Shown: positions 54,296 through 62,475 of the stretch, piece after piece | Layout of the letters: each line of letters opens with the position of its first letter | Numbering within the stretch: position 1 is the first letter of the stretch | DNA from: Pseudomonas cichorii | GTDB taxonomy: Bacteria > Pseudomonadota > Gammaproteobacteria > Pseudomonadales > Pseudomonadaceae | Assembly: GCF_018343775.1 (NCBI RefSeq) | Contig: NZ_CP074349.1 | Location: 2,408,001 to 2,472,000 of the forward strand | DNA length: 64,000 nt | Reading direction: 5' to 3' | The notes under the pieces: model-generated | What the model saw: only the letters and a program-made list of their open reading frames with translations | Told to the model about the DNA's origin: nothing | Databases searched by the model: none | Translations under genes and position numbers: made by a program

Positions 54296-54328
54296 GCCCC
54301 GCCATGTTCGTGCATGCCGGGGCTTTTT
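54296..54328 (+). terminator. Rho-independent terminator after PCuAC
   Basis: GCCCCG (54296-54301) and CGGGGC (54318-54323), with additional inner pairing, are followed by TTTTT. The site is 27 bases beyond the PCuAC stop and ends the copper operon before tonB. Confidence 0.75.
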
Positions 54329-54490
54329 GATGGGTGAGGTTTTATATTCAATTTATGAATAACAGGAGAACTAAATATTCTTTTCAGGAACAAGCGCGAT
54401 CATGGATGATTGCCCGGCGCTACCAAATTGGAAAGGTGACTGATACCAACAGAACCTGGATTTTTACTGAAAAAATGCAGGAGTGTATCA

Positions 54491-55303
54491 ATGGGCAATG
54501 TCCAGACCGCAGCCAGTGCACATGAAGTGCCTTGGCGCCAAACGCCGAGCGGCGAATTGGTCGATCTGGGGCGTCCTTTTCGGGGACCCTTGGCGCAATC
54601 GCGGTTGCAGCGCACGCCCAAGCCTGTTCTGGGACGTCGGGAAGGCATTCTGCTGGGTGCATTTGCCTTGGTGCTGCATGGTGCAGTGATTTACTGGCTG
54701 AGCCAGACTCCAACCCCTGTTCTGCCGATCGTCCCGCCGGAAATTCCGCCGATGACCATCGAATTTTCCCAGCCCGCGCCGCCCGTGGTTGAAACGCCGC
54801 CACCGCCGCCCGAGCCAATCGTTCAACCTGTGGTCGAGCCGCCGCCTCCCGTTGAGGATGAGCTGGCCGTCAAGCCACCGCCCAAGCCAAAACCCAAGCC
54901 GGTCGTCAAACCGCCGACTCCAAAGCCTGTTGCCAAGCCCGTTGAGCAGCCGCCCGCACCACCTGCACCGCCACAACCGATTGCAGCGCCTGCGCCACCG
55001 GCACCGCCTGCGCCAGCACCCGTGACGCCGGCTTCGGCCAGCGCCGGTTACCTGCGCAATCCGGCTCCGGAATATCCATCGCTGGCCATGCGCCGCGGTT
55101 GGGAAGGGACGGTCCTGTTGCGAGTGCATGTACTGGCCAGCGGCAAACCGGGCGAGATTCAGATTCAGAAAAGCAGTGGTCGTGATTCGCTCGACGAAGC
55201 CGCAGTAACGGCAGTCAAGCGCTGGAGCTTCGTTCCCGCCAAGCAGGGCGATGTCGCCCAGGATGGCTGGGTCAGCGTGCCCATCGACTTCAAGATCAAA
55301 TAA
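54491..55303 (+). CDS. tonB: TonB energy-transducing protein
   Basis: The 270-residue protein spans the inner membrane once (about 48-70, ILLGAFALVLHGAVIYWLS) after a cytoplasmic N tail of about 48 residues. A long Pro-Glu/Pro-Lys spacer (about 78-180) crosses the periplasm. The C-terminal TonB domain has RNPAPEYPSLAMRRGWEGTVLL and a late WSFVPAK motif. It transfers proton-motive energy from ExbB-ExbD to outer membrane receptors. Start at 54491 has AGGAG nine bases upstream. It could power FyuA and the neighbouring receptor. A short palindrome (TATTCA/TGAATA, 54345-54361) lies in the promoter region. Confidence 0.94.
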   Translation: MGNVQTAASAHEVPWRQTPSGELVDLGRPFRGPLAQSRLQRTPKPVLGRREGILLGAFALVLHGAVIYWLSQTPTPVLPIVPPEIPPMTIEFSQPAPPVVETPPPPPEPIVQPVVEPPPPVEDELAVKPPPKPKPKPVVKPPTPKPVAKPVEQPPAPPAPPQPIAAPAPPAPPAPAPVTPASASAGYLRNPAPEYPSLAMRRGWEGTVLLRVHVLASGKPGEIQIQKSSGRDSLDEAAVTAVKRWSFVPAKQGDVAQDGWVSVPIDFKIK

Positions 55304-55397
55304 ATAACGGTTTCAACGCTTCAATGCGAGCCACCTGACAAAAGGAGCATCGCAACACCAGAACCTGACGTATCAGCACAGCACGAGAGTACAGATC

Positions 55398-56120
55398 ATG
55401 AATCTACTGGCATCCCCTTTTGAATCCATCGAACACGCCGTCATCTGGCTGCTGGTGGTCTTTTCCGTCGCGACCTGGGGCCTGGCCTTGCTCAAGGGCG
55501 TACAGTTTTCACGTCTGAAATCCCAGGATCGCAAGTTCCACAAGCAGTTCTGGGCGGCCTCCAGCCTGGATTCGGCCGCTGAACTGGCTCAGCAACAGCC
55601 TGGTGCTGCCGCTCGTGTTGCCCAGGCCGGTTATGCCGCCATCCAGGTTCATGAAGGCGGTCAGCAGACCGACCTGAGCCAGTCGATCAATCATCAGGAT
55701 CGCCTGGAGCGCGCCTTGCGCCAGCAGATCGTGCGTGAACGTCGCTCGCTGGAAACCGGCCTGGCTGTTCTGGCCAGTATCGGCAGCACCTCGCCCTTCA
55801 TCGGCCTGTTCGGTACGGTGTGGGGCATCATGACTGCACTTCAGGGCATCAGCGCAGCGGGTTCCGCCAGCCTGGAAACGGTGGCCGGTCCTATCGGTGC
55901 TGCACTGGTCGCTACCGGTGTCGGTATCGCGGTCGCGGTACCTGCGGTACTGGTTTACAACTACTTCCTGCGTCGCCTGAAACTGACTGCCGCCGACCTG
56001 GACGACTTTGCCCATGACTTCTACAGCCTGGCGCAGAAAAACTCTTTCCGTGTCCTGCTGCACCCGGTTCTGACCAAGAATGGCGCCGGTGCCAGCCAGA
56101 AAGTGAAGGAGGCGTCCTGA
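55398..56120 (+). CDS. exbB: ExbB, TonB-system proton channel subunit
   Basis: The 240-residue MotA/TolQ/ExbB protein has three transmembrane helices (about 12-32, 120-145 and 165-190). The conserved segment LASIGSTSPFIGLFGTVWGIM and the following GPIGAALVATGVGIAVAVPAVL form the channel. It makes a pentamer around ExbD and drives TonB. It lies 94 bases after tonB and one base before exbD. Confidence 0.94.
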   Translation: MNLLASPFESIEHAVIWLLVVFSVATWGLALLKGVQFSRLKSQDRKFHKQFWAASSLDSAAELAQQQPGAAARVAQAGYAAIQVHEGGQQTDLSQSINHQDRLERALRQQIVRERRSLETGLAVLASIGSTSPFIGLFGTVWGIMTALQGISAAGSASLETVAGPIGAALVATGVGIAVAVPAVLVYNYFLRRLKLTAADLDDFAHDFYSLAQKNSFRVLLHPVLTKNGAGASQKVKEAS

Positions 56121-56121
56121 T

Positions 56122-56523
56122 ATGGCCTTCTCCACTCAAGACAATGATGAAGTGCTCAGCGAAATCAACGTAACGCCTCTGGTGGACGTGATGCTGGTAC
56201 TGCTGGTGGTGTTCATCGTGACCGCGCCGCTGCTGACCAACTCGATCCCGATCAACCTGCCCAAGACCGAAGCGGTCGCTCCGGCAGAGCAGAAGGACCC
56301 GCTGGTAGTGAGCATTGACGGACAAGGCAAGGTGTTCATCAACAAGGACGAGATTCAGGCAGACCTGCTGGAAACCAACCTTCAGGCCGCCAAGGCCAAG
56401 GATGCGCAGGTTCGTGTGCAACTTCAGGCAGACAACGGCGTGAACTACGGCGAAGTAGCCCGCGCCATGGCCTCGATCGAACGTGCAGGCATCACCAAGT
56501 TGTCGGTGATTACTGCCAAATAG
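56122..56523 (+). CDS. exbD: ExbD, TonB-system proton channel subunit
   Basis: The 133-residue protein has a single N-terminal helix with the essential aspartate (INVTPLVDVMLVLLVVFIV, Asp near residue 17) and a periplasmic domain (about 40-133). It completes the ExbB-ExbD-TonB motor. It is followed by a strong terminator and a REP pair, so the operon ends here. Confidence 0.95.
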   Translation: MAFSTQDNDEVLSEINVTPLVDVMLVLLVVFIVTAPLLTNSIPINLPKTEAVAPAEQKDPLVVSIDGQGKVFINKDEIQADLLETNLQAAKAKDAQVRVQLQADNGVNYGEVARAMASIERAGITKLSVITAK

Positions 56524-56553
56524 AGCAATACCCTTCAAGACAGTGAAGCCTTT

Positions 56554-56590
56554 AAGGTCGTACCCTCAGGTAGGTACGGCCTTTTTTTTG
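56554..56590 (+). terminator. Rho-independent terminator of tonB-exbB-exbD
   Basis: AAGGTCGTACC (56554-56564) pairs with GGTACGGCCTT (56573-56583), 11 pairs with one wobble, followed by a run of eight Ts counted across the stem end. It is 30 bases after the exbD stop. Confidence 0.88.
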
Positions 56591-56606
56591 TGTGGTATTC
56601 AATGGT

Positions 56607-56655
56607 CTTTCGCGAATGAATTCGCTCCCGCACGGCGCGAATTCATTCGCGAAAG
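56607..56655. repeat. REP inverted pair with 19-bp perfect arms
   Basis: CTTTCGCGAATGAATTCGC (56607-56625) and its exact reverse complement (56637-56655) flank an 11-base loop. The element lies between the convergent exbD and ABC ATPase genes and is the same family as the REPs at 15831, 20936 and 62420. Confidence 0.85.
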
Positions 56656-56664
56656 GGGTAGGAC

Positions 56665-57819
56665 TCAATGAGCCCCAGCCGCCTTGTTCAGGTCGCTTTC
56701 TGCCCATTGGGTGTAGATACAGGCATCGGCTGTGGCCCAGCGGACGCGGACGGTATCACCGGCTTTCAGTTGCAAGCCGGTGGCTGAAAGCGCCTTGACG
56801 GTCATGGCGGTACCGCCTGAAGTGACGACCGCACAGGTCTGGCTTTCGCCCAGGAACAAGACTTCCGTCACCTTTGCCGTGACTTCGTTCCAGCCATGCT
56901 CCAGTGGGGTGGCTTCGGCCTGTTGAGTGCTCAGGGCCTGAGCTTTCTCCGGACGTATCATCAGCAACACGTCCTGATCGGTTTTCAGGCCTGAAGTCAG
57001 ACGGATCGACAGGGGATTGCCTTCAAACGTCGCCACCGCATTGCCCTGTGCCTTGAGCTTCAGGAAGTTCGAGTTGCCCAGGAACGAGGCGACAAAGGCA
57101 TTGGGCGGGTTCTGATAAAGGTCATAGCCGGTGCCCAGGCCGACGATCTTGCCATGGCTGAAGATCGCGATGCGCTGAGACAGGCGCATGGCTTCTTCCT
57201 GGTCGTGGGTCACGTAGACAATGGTGATGCCCAGGCGACGATGCAGTTGCCGCAGTTCATCCTGCAGGTCTTCACGCAGTTTCTTGTCCAGAGCGCCCAG
57301 AGGTTCGTCCATCAGCAGAATGCGTGGTTCGTAAACCAGCGCCCGGGCAATGGCCACACGTTGCTGCTGGCCGCCGGACAGTTGCGAAGGGCGGCGATGG
57401 GCGAATTGTTCCAGTTGCACCAGCTTGAGCATGGCGTCCACACGCTTGTCGCGCTCGGCCGCCGGCAGTTTGCGGATGGCCAGCGGGAAGGCGATGTTGT
57501 CGCGTACCGACAGGTGCGGAAACAGCGAATAGCGCTGGAACACCATGCCGATATCCCGCTTGTGGGGCGGCACGTTCACCAGGGATTTGCCACCTACCAG
57601 GATTTCTCCCGAGCTGGGTGTTTCAAACCCTGCCAGCATCGACAGTGTGGTGCTCTTGCCCGAGCCGCTGGAGCCCAGGAAGGTCAGGAACTCGCCGTCC
57701 TGGATATCCAGGTCGATATTGTCCACTGCAGCGAAATCGCCGTAATGCTTGTTCAGGTTGCACAGGCTGACCAGGGTTTTCGGGTCGTGTTGTGCGCTGT
57801 CTTTGATCACTGCACTCAT
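56665..57819 (-). CDS. ABC transporter ATPase, spermidine/putrescine (PotA) type
   Basis: The 384-residue ATPase energises the two permeases upstream. It has Walker A GSSGSGKST, the Q-loop region MVFQRYSLFPHLSV, signature LSGGQQQR, Walker B ILLMDEPLGAL and the switch His in THDQEEA. A C-terminal TOBE-like regulatory domain (about 270-384) follows. The start overlaps the stop of the second permease gene by four bases (ATGA). Family PotA/FbpC members carry polyamines, iron or other small solutes; which one here cannot be read from the ATPase. Confidence 0.92.
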   Translation of the reverse strand: MSAVIKDSAQHDPKTLVSLCNLNKHYGDFAAVDNIDLDIQDGEFLTFLGSSGSGKSTTLSMLAGFETPSSGEILVGGKSLVNVPPHKRDIGMVFQRYSLFPHLSVRDNIAFPLAIRKLPAAERDKRVDAMLKLVQLEQFAHRRPSQLSGGQQQRVAIARALVYEPRILLMDEPLGALDKKLREDLQDELRQLHRRLGITIVYVTHDQEEAMRLSQRIAIFSHGKIVGLGTGYDLYQNPPNAFVASFLGNSNFLKLKAQGNAVATFEGNPLSIRLTSGLKTDQDVLLMIRPEKAQALSTQQAEATPLEHGWNEVTAKVTEVLFLGESQTCAVVTSGGTAMTVKALSATGLQLKAGDTVRVRWATADACIYTQWAESDLNKAAGAH

Positions 57820-58631
57820 GAGGTACTCCTGGCTTCGTTGCGGCGACGCAGGGTCGCGGCGATGAACATGACCAGCACCGACAGGGCGATCAGCAGCGTC
57901 GAAGCGACTGCAATGACCGGGGTCAGATCCTGACGCAAAGTGGTCCACATTTTGACGGGTAGGGTTTGCAGGGTCGGGCTGGCCATCATCACGCTCAGGA
58001 CCACCTCGTCCCACGACACCAGGAACGCGAACAACGCGCCGGCGATCATGCCGGGACGAATGGCCGGAAAGGTGACCTTGATCACTGCCTGGATTCGCGA
58101 TGCGCCGCAGATCACGGCGGCATCCTCGATGGACTGGTCAAACAGTTTCAGCGAGTTGATGATCGAGATGATGGTAAATGGCAGCGCCACGATCACATGG
58201 CTGACCACGAAGGAAAACAGCGTGCCGGTGTAGCCAAGCTTGAGAAACAGCGCATACACGGCCACGGCAATGATCACCAGCGGCACGATCATCGGCAGGG
58301 TAAAGATGCCGTACAGCATGTCACGGCCCGGAAAACGTCCACGCACCAGCGCAAAGGCTGTGGGCAGGCCCAGAGCGACGGCGCTGATGGTGGTCAGTAC
58401 GGCGACCTTGAAGCTTGACATCGCCGCCTGCATCCATTCCGGATTGGAGAAGAACTGCTGATACCACTTCAGGGTCCAGCCCGGTGGCGGGAAGACCAGC
58501 CACTGGGATGAGCCGAACGAAAGCAGCACGATGAACAGGATCGGCAGCAACAGAAACAGCGCGATCACCCCGGTGGTCAGGTACAGACCGACCCGCAGGC
58601 GCGTGCTCATGGCATTGGGAGTCAGGAGCAT
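57816..58631 (-). CDS. ABC transporter permease, PotC type
   Basis: This 271-residue inner-membrane protein has about six helices and the EAA-type loop (EDAAVICGASRIQAVIKVTFPAIRPGM) that contacts the ATPase. It pairs with the second permease to form the channel. It lies three bases after that gene and overlaps the ATPase start. The next operon member order (binding protein, permease, permease, ATPase) is standard for this family. Confidence 0.92.
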   Translation of the reverse strand: MLLTPNAMSTRLRVGLYLTTGVIALFLLLPILFIVLLSFGSSQWLVFPPPGWTLKWYQQFFSNPEWMQAAMSSFKVAVLTTISAVALGLPTAFALVRGRFPGRDMLYGIFTLPMIVPLVIIAVAVYALFLKLGYTGTLFSFVVSHVIVALPFTIISIINSLKLFDQSIEDAAVICGASRIQAVIKVTFPAIRPGMIAGALFAFLVSWDEVVLSVMMASPTLQTLPVKMWTTLRQDLTPVIAVASTLLIALSVLVMFIAATLRRRNEARSTS

Positions 58632-58634
58632 GGC

Positions 58635-59573
58635 TTACCTCGCATTGCTGGCGCCGACCGGGGATTCCGGCTGGAGCTTGAGATAGAAGTAGAACAGCAC
58701 CAGAGTAATCAGGATCAGCAGTGCGGCTGCGGCACTGGCCAGTCCCCAGTTCAGGAAGGACTGCACCTGCTGGACGATGAACTCGGGCAGCATCATGTTC
58801 TGTGCGCCACCCAGCAGAGCGGGGGTGACGTAGTAACCCAGGGACATCACAAACACCATCAGACCACCGGAAAACAGCCCCGAGCGGCACAGTGGCAGGA
58901 ACACCCTGAAGAAGTTGGTCCACGGGCTTGCACCGCAGATGGAGCCGGCCTGCAACACCATCGGGTCAATGGCCTGCATGGTCGCCTGCAACGGCAGCAC
59001 GATGAACGGAATCATGATGTAGCTCATGCCGATCACCACGCCTGTGAGGTTATGCACCATCTCCAGCGGCTGATCGATGATGCCCATGGCCATCAGTGTC
59101 TTGTTGATGACCCCTGAAGCCTGGAGCAATACCAGCCAGGAGTAGGTGCGGGCCAGCAGGCTGGTCCACATCGACAGCAGCACGATATTGAGAATCCAGC
59201 GGCCCCAGCCGCGTGGCACAAGGGTGATCGCCCAGGCCAGCGGGAAACCCAGCAGCACACTGAACAGGGTGACCAGACCCGCCACCGAGAACGTGTTGAA
59301 CAACACCCTGGCGTAGGCGGAGTTGGCGAACAGTTGTTCGTAGTTGCCCAGGCCCGGAGTGGGTTCCAGCACACCGCGAAGCAACAGGCCTATCAGTGGT
59401 GCGAAGAAAAAAAGCCCCAGAAAGAGCAGTGCCGGGAGCAGGTTGCGACTGCCGCGCCAGCGTTGTGACAAAGACGTTTTTGGCTGCATCTTCACTGCCT
59501 TGGTGCAAGCCGCGCCAGCGGTGCTTGACGCACCACCGGCCGGGTTGGGTTGACGGGAAGCAATAGCCGTCAT
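58635..59573 (-). CDS. ABC transporter permease, PotB type
   Basis: The 312-residue permease has an N-terminal cytoplasmic segment of about 40 residues, six helices and the EAA-type loop (QAGSICGASPWTNFFRVFLPLCRSG). I placed the start at 59573 (MTAIASRQPN), two bases after the binding-protein stop. No strong ribosome-binding site is seen, and MQPKTSLSQ further in could also start. It forms the transmembrane channel with the PotC-type subunit. Confidence 0.88.
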   Translation of the reverse strand: MTAIASRQPNPAGGASSTAGAACTKAVKMQPKTSLSQRWRGSRNLLPALLFLGLFFFAPLIGLLLRGVLEPTPGLGNYEQLFANSAYARVLFNTFSVAGLVTLFSVLLGFPLAWAITLVPRGWGRWILNIVLLSMWTSLLARTYSWLVLLQASGVINKTLMAMGIIDQPLEMVHNLTGVVIGMSYIMIPFIVLPLQATMQAIDPMVLQAGSICGASPWTNFFRVFLPLCRSGLFSGGLMVFVMSLGYYVTPALLGGAQNMMLPEFIVQQVQSFLNWGLASAAAALLILITLVLFYFYLKLQPESPVGASNAR

Positions 59574-59575
59574 TT

Positions 59576-60601
59576 TTACTTGACCAGCCATTCGTTCCAC
59601 CGTGTCGCAATGTCAGAGCCGTTCTTGGCCCAGTATGCGAAGTCGAGAGTGATCTGGTCTGATGCATAGGCGGTCGGCAGGTTCGGCGCCAGCGTCGAAT
59701 CCAGGCGCGGTATGCTGTCCAGGTTGACCGGTGCATAGGCGCTCAGGTTCGAGAAGTCGGCCTGGCCTTTGGGGCTGGTCGCTTCGGCGATGAACTTCAT
59801 GGCAGCTTCCTTGTTCTTGGCGCCTTTGGGGACGACCAGGAAATCAGCCATGACCAGGTTCTGCTTCCAGCTCACACCCACTGGAGCGCCATCCTGTTGC
59901 AGGGCGTAGACGCGACCGTTCCACATCTGGCCCATGGACGCTTCACCCGAAGCCAGCAGTTGCTGGGATTGAGCGCCGCCGCCCCACCAGACGATGTCTT
60001 TCTTGATGGTGTCGAGTTTCTTGAAGGCGCGGTCCAGATCCAGCGGGTAGAGCTTGTCAGGGGCTACGCCATCGGCCAGCAGTGCCAGCTCAAGTACGCC
60101 GGGGCTCGGCCATTTGTACAGGGCGCGTTTGCCGGGGTAGGTCTTGGTGTCGAACATGGCAGACCAGTCTTGCGGGGTTTTGGCGCCTACCTTGCTTTCG
60201 TTGTAGCCCAGTACGAAGGAGAAGAAGAACGAGCCGGCGCCGTGGTCAGACACAAAGCGAGGGTCGATCCGGTCACGCTTGATGGTGGTGAAATCGAGGG
60301 GTTCAAGCAGGCCTTCGCTGGCGGCACGCAGGGCGAAGTCGGCTTCCACATCCACGACATCCCATTGCACGTTGCCGCTTTCAACCATGGCCTTCAGTTT
60401 GCCGTAGTCGGTAGGGCCATCCAGCACAACGTTGATACCGCTGGCTTTGGTGAAAGGCGTTGCCCAGGCCTGCTTCTGTGCGTCCTGGGTAGAACCACCC
60501 CAACTGACGAAGTTGACGCTTTCAGCGGCCATGGCTGTGAGACTCGAGATAGCCAAAATGCCGGCAGCAAGAGCTGCAGTTGCTCGTTTGTTCAACACCA
60601 T
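59576..60601 (-). CDS. ABC transporter periplasmic substrate-binding protein
   Basis: The 341-residue protein has a signal peptide (to AMA near residue 26). The mature part is a type II binding fold of the extracellular solute-binding family that includes PotD/PotF (SVNFVSWGGSTQDAQKQAW at its start). WSAMFDTKTYPGKRALY and the AQSQQLLASGEASMG region are typical hinge segments. Ligand is unknown; polyamine is the family default. ATG 60601 is preferred because GAGGG lies seven bases upstream; GTG 60607 overlaps that site. It is the first gene of the operon and has a TGGTATTCCA site about 170 bases upstream. Confidence 0.9.
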   Translation of the reverse strand: MVLNKRATAALAAGILAISSLTAMAAESVNFVSWGGSTQDAQKQAWATPFTKASGINVVLDGPTDYGKLKAMVESGNVQWDVVDVEADFALRAASEGLLEPLDFTTIKRDRIDPRFVSDHGAGSFFFSFVLGYNESKVGAKTPQDWSAMFDTKTYPGKRALYKWPSPGVLELALLADGVAPDKLYPLDLDRAFKKLDTIKKDIVWWGGGAQSQQLLASGEASMGQMWNGRVYALQQDGAPVGVSWKQNLVMADFLVVPKGAKNKEAAMKFIAEATSPKGQADFSNLSAYAPVNLDSIPRLDSTLAPNLPTAYASDQITLDFAYWAKNGSDIATRWNEWLVK

Positions 60602-60770
60602 TTTCACGCCCTCATTTGTTGTGTTTTGAGCGGGCTTTTTTTGCCCGCGTATTCGGGAGCAGTAGGTCCAGAGGACCGGAGAAACTGGCGACCGTGTCGG
60701 GCACTGTTGTTAGCCTTATCCCTTGGCGGGGGCACCTGACAAAACCTTCGGTCTACGGAATGTCATATTA

Positions 60771-60780
60771 TGGTATTCCA
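60771..60780. promoter_or_regulatory. TGGTATTCCA operator-like site upstream of the ABC operon
   Basis: The site reads TGGTATTCCA, a near-palindrome matching the perfect TGGTATACCA at 62052. On the minus strand it lies in the spacer between a TTGCAC (-35-like) and a TAATAT (-10-like) element, 16 bases apart, a classical repressor position. The rest of the 301-base gap between the binding-protein gene and ribBX holds nothing else I can support. Confidence 0.45.
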
Positions 60781-60908
60781 AACTTTGTGCAAGTATTTTG
60801 CCCTGTCGGAACCTGTTCATTTTGCTTTTTTTACCGGTGAAAACCTTGTTTTACGGGGGTGAACGTCTCTTCTTCAGCGTTGTTGCCTGCCTCCTTTCAG
60901 CACTGAAA

Positions 60909-62018
60909 TCAGCCAGTAAAGGGAATACTTTCAACCACTTCCAGATCGTATCCGGTCAGTCCTGCGTATTTGAGAGGAGGGCCCAGATGGCGTAGTTTGC
61001 CCACGCCAAGGTCTTGCAGAATCTGTGCGCCAGTGCCGACTTCAGAATAAATGCGCGACTGGGAACGGGTGTACTGACGCGGCGGCTGGGTAAGTTGCGG
61101 GATACGCTCCAGCAGTGCCTGGGAGGACTCGTGATTGGCCAGTACCACGACCACGCCGCGACCTTCTTCGGCGACTTTCTGCAGGGCGGCCCACAGGGTC
61201 CAGTTCGCTGGGCCCGTGTACTCGGCACCTACCAGGTCGCGCAGTGGATCAACCACGTGTACTCGCACCAAGGTCGGGTAATCGCGCTGGATGTCGCCCA
61301 TGACCATGGCCATGTGTACACCACCTTCGATCCGGTCCTCGTAGCTGAACAGGCGGAAGGTTCCATGAACCGTGGGCAACTCGCGTTCGCCGATGCGTAC
61401 CACAGTGTGTTCGGTGCTCAGGCGGTAATGGATCAGGTCGGCAATGGTGCCGATGCGGATACCATGTTTTTCGGCGAACAGTTCCAGATCGGGGCGGCGG
61501 GCCATGGTGCCGTCATCGTTCATGACTTCCACGATCACTGACGCAGGCGTCAGGCCTGCCAGACGGGCCAGGTCACAGCCGGCTTCGGTGTGACCGGCGC
61601 GGGTCAGCACGCCGCCTTCGCGGGCGCGCAGCGGGAAAATATGGCCGGGCTGTACCAGGTCGTCGGCACAGGCTTCTGGGTTGACGGCAGCCTGGACGGT
61701 GCGGGCTCGGTCGGCGGCAGAAATACCGGTGCTGACGCCTGTTGCGGCTTCGATGGAAACCGTGAACGCCGTGGCGAATACGCTGCCATTGCTGGGCACC
61801 ATCTGCTCCAGCCCCAGGCGCTGACAATGTTCGTCGGTCAGGGTAAGGCAGATCAGGCCGCGTGCTTCGCGGGCCATGAAGCTGATGGCCTGAGGTGTGC
61901 AGAGGTCGGCAGCAAGCAGCAGGTCACCTTCGTTTTCCCGGTCTTCGTCGTCCACCAGCAGGACCATCTTGCCCTGACGGTAGTCTTCAATGATGTCTTC
62001 GATGCGATCGAACGCCAT
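60909..62018 (-). CDS. ribB: RibBX-like protein: DHBP synthase with degenerate GTP cyclohydrolase II domain
   Basis: The 369-residue protein has an intact 3,4-dihydroxy-2-butanone-4-phosphate synthase domain (about 1-200). [16 protein letters not shown] carries the acidic metal site and [16 protein letters not shown] the substrate loop. It makes the four-carbon riboflavin precursor from ribulose-5-phosphate. The C-terminal half aligns with GTP cyclohydrolase II ([17 protein letters not shown]) but lacks the three zinc cysteines: the usual CLTGDVFGSLRCDC region reads [15 protein letters not shown]. It therefore should not open GTP, as in proteins called RibBX. No FMN riboswitch is visible in the short upstream region, so it is not the standard rib operon copy. 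Confidence 0.9.
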   Translation of the reverse strand: MAFDRIEDIIEDYRQGKMVLLVDDEDRENEGDLLLAADLCTPQAISFMAREARGLICLTLTDEHCQRLGLEQMVPSNGSVFATAFTVSIEAATGVSTGISAADRARTVQAAVNPEACADDLVQPGHIFPLRAREGGVLTRAGHTEAGCDLARLAGLTPASVIVEVMNDDGTMARRPDLELFAEKHGIRIGTIADLIHYRLSTEHTVVRIGERELPTVHGTFRLFSYEDRIEGGVHMAMVMGDIQRDYPTLVRVHVVDPLRDLVGAEYTGPANWTLWAALQKVAEEGRGVVVVLANHESSQALLERIPQLTQPPRQYTRSQSRIYSEVGTGAQILQDLGVGKLRHLGPPLKYAGLTGYDLEVVESIPFTG

Positions 62019-62051
62019 ACTCAGGATCTCGGTGTTATGGATGAAAAATCG

Positions 62052-62061
62052 TGGTATACCA
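62052..62061. promoter_or_regulatory. Perfect palindrome TGGTATACCA in the ribBX/DUF1330 promoter region
   Basis: TGGTATACCA lies in the 93-base gap between the divergent ribBX-like and DUF1330 genes. FCD-type GntR regulators often bind TGGT...ACCA palindromes, and an FCD GntR gene lies 1 kb away. The similar site at 60771 suggests a small shared regulon. Confidence 0.5.
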
Positions 62062-62111
62062 TAAGACAGAATATTTCACAGATTCCCTATCATTGAAACA
62101 GTGAGATCGCG

Positions 62112-62399
62112 ATGAAGGCTTATTGGATTGCAAACGTGGACGTAACCGACCCTAAGCAGTACAGCGAATATACCCAGCGAGCGCCAGCGGCATTTGAATT
62201 ATTTGGTGGCAAATTCATGGCTCGTGGTGGGCGTTCCGAAGCCGTCGAAGGCCGCGACACGCCGCAACGCACGGTTGTGATTGAGTTTGAATCGTATGAG
62301 CAGGCTTTGGCCTGTTATCGCTCGGCCGAGTATCAGGAAGCGATGAGGCATCGCCTGGGTGTGGCGAAGGCCGAGATCGTGATTGTCGAAGGGGTTTGA
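62112..62399 (+). CDS. DUF1330 family protein
   Basis: The 95-residue protein matches the DUF1330 family: AYWIANVDVTDPKQYSEYTQRAP at the start and RTVVIEFESYEQALACYRSAEYQEA later. This is a small dimeric ferredoxin-like alpha/beta fold related to antibiotic-biosynthesis monooxygenases. No reaction is established for most members. It is divergent from the ribBX-like gene across the TGGTATACCA site, so both may answer the same regulator. A REP pair follows its stop. Confidence 0.9.
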   Translation: MKAYWIANVDVTDPKQYSEYTQRAPAAFELFGGKFMARGGRSEAVEGRDTPQRTVVIEFESYEQALACYRSAEYQEAMRHRLGVAKAEIVIVEGV

Positions 62400-62419
62400 T
62401 GTTGTGACTTGTGTGGGGG

Positions 62420-62460
62420 GCGAATTTATTCGCAAAGAGCCGTTTCGCGAATAAATTCGC
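62420..62460. repeat. REP inverted pair after DUF1330
   Basis: GCGAATTTATTCGCAAA (62420-62436) and TTTCGCGAATAAATTCGC (62443-62460) pair with one base missing in the left arm. It lies between convergent DUF1330 and NUDIX genes and is an AATTTATT variant of the other three REPs. Confidence 0.8.
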
Positions 62461-62475
62461 TCACTCAGAGGCAAT

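Noticed and set aside
62019-62111. FMN riboswitch upstream of the ribB-like gene
   Set aside because: The gap is only 93 bases and I see none of the conserved FMN aptamer segments.
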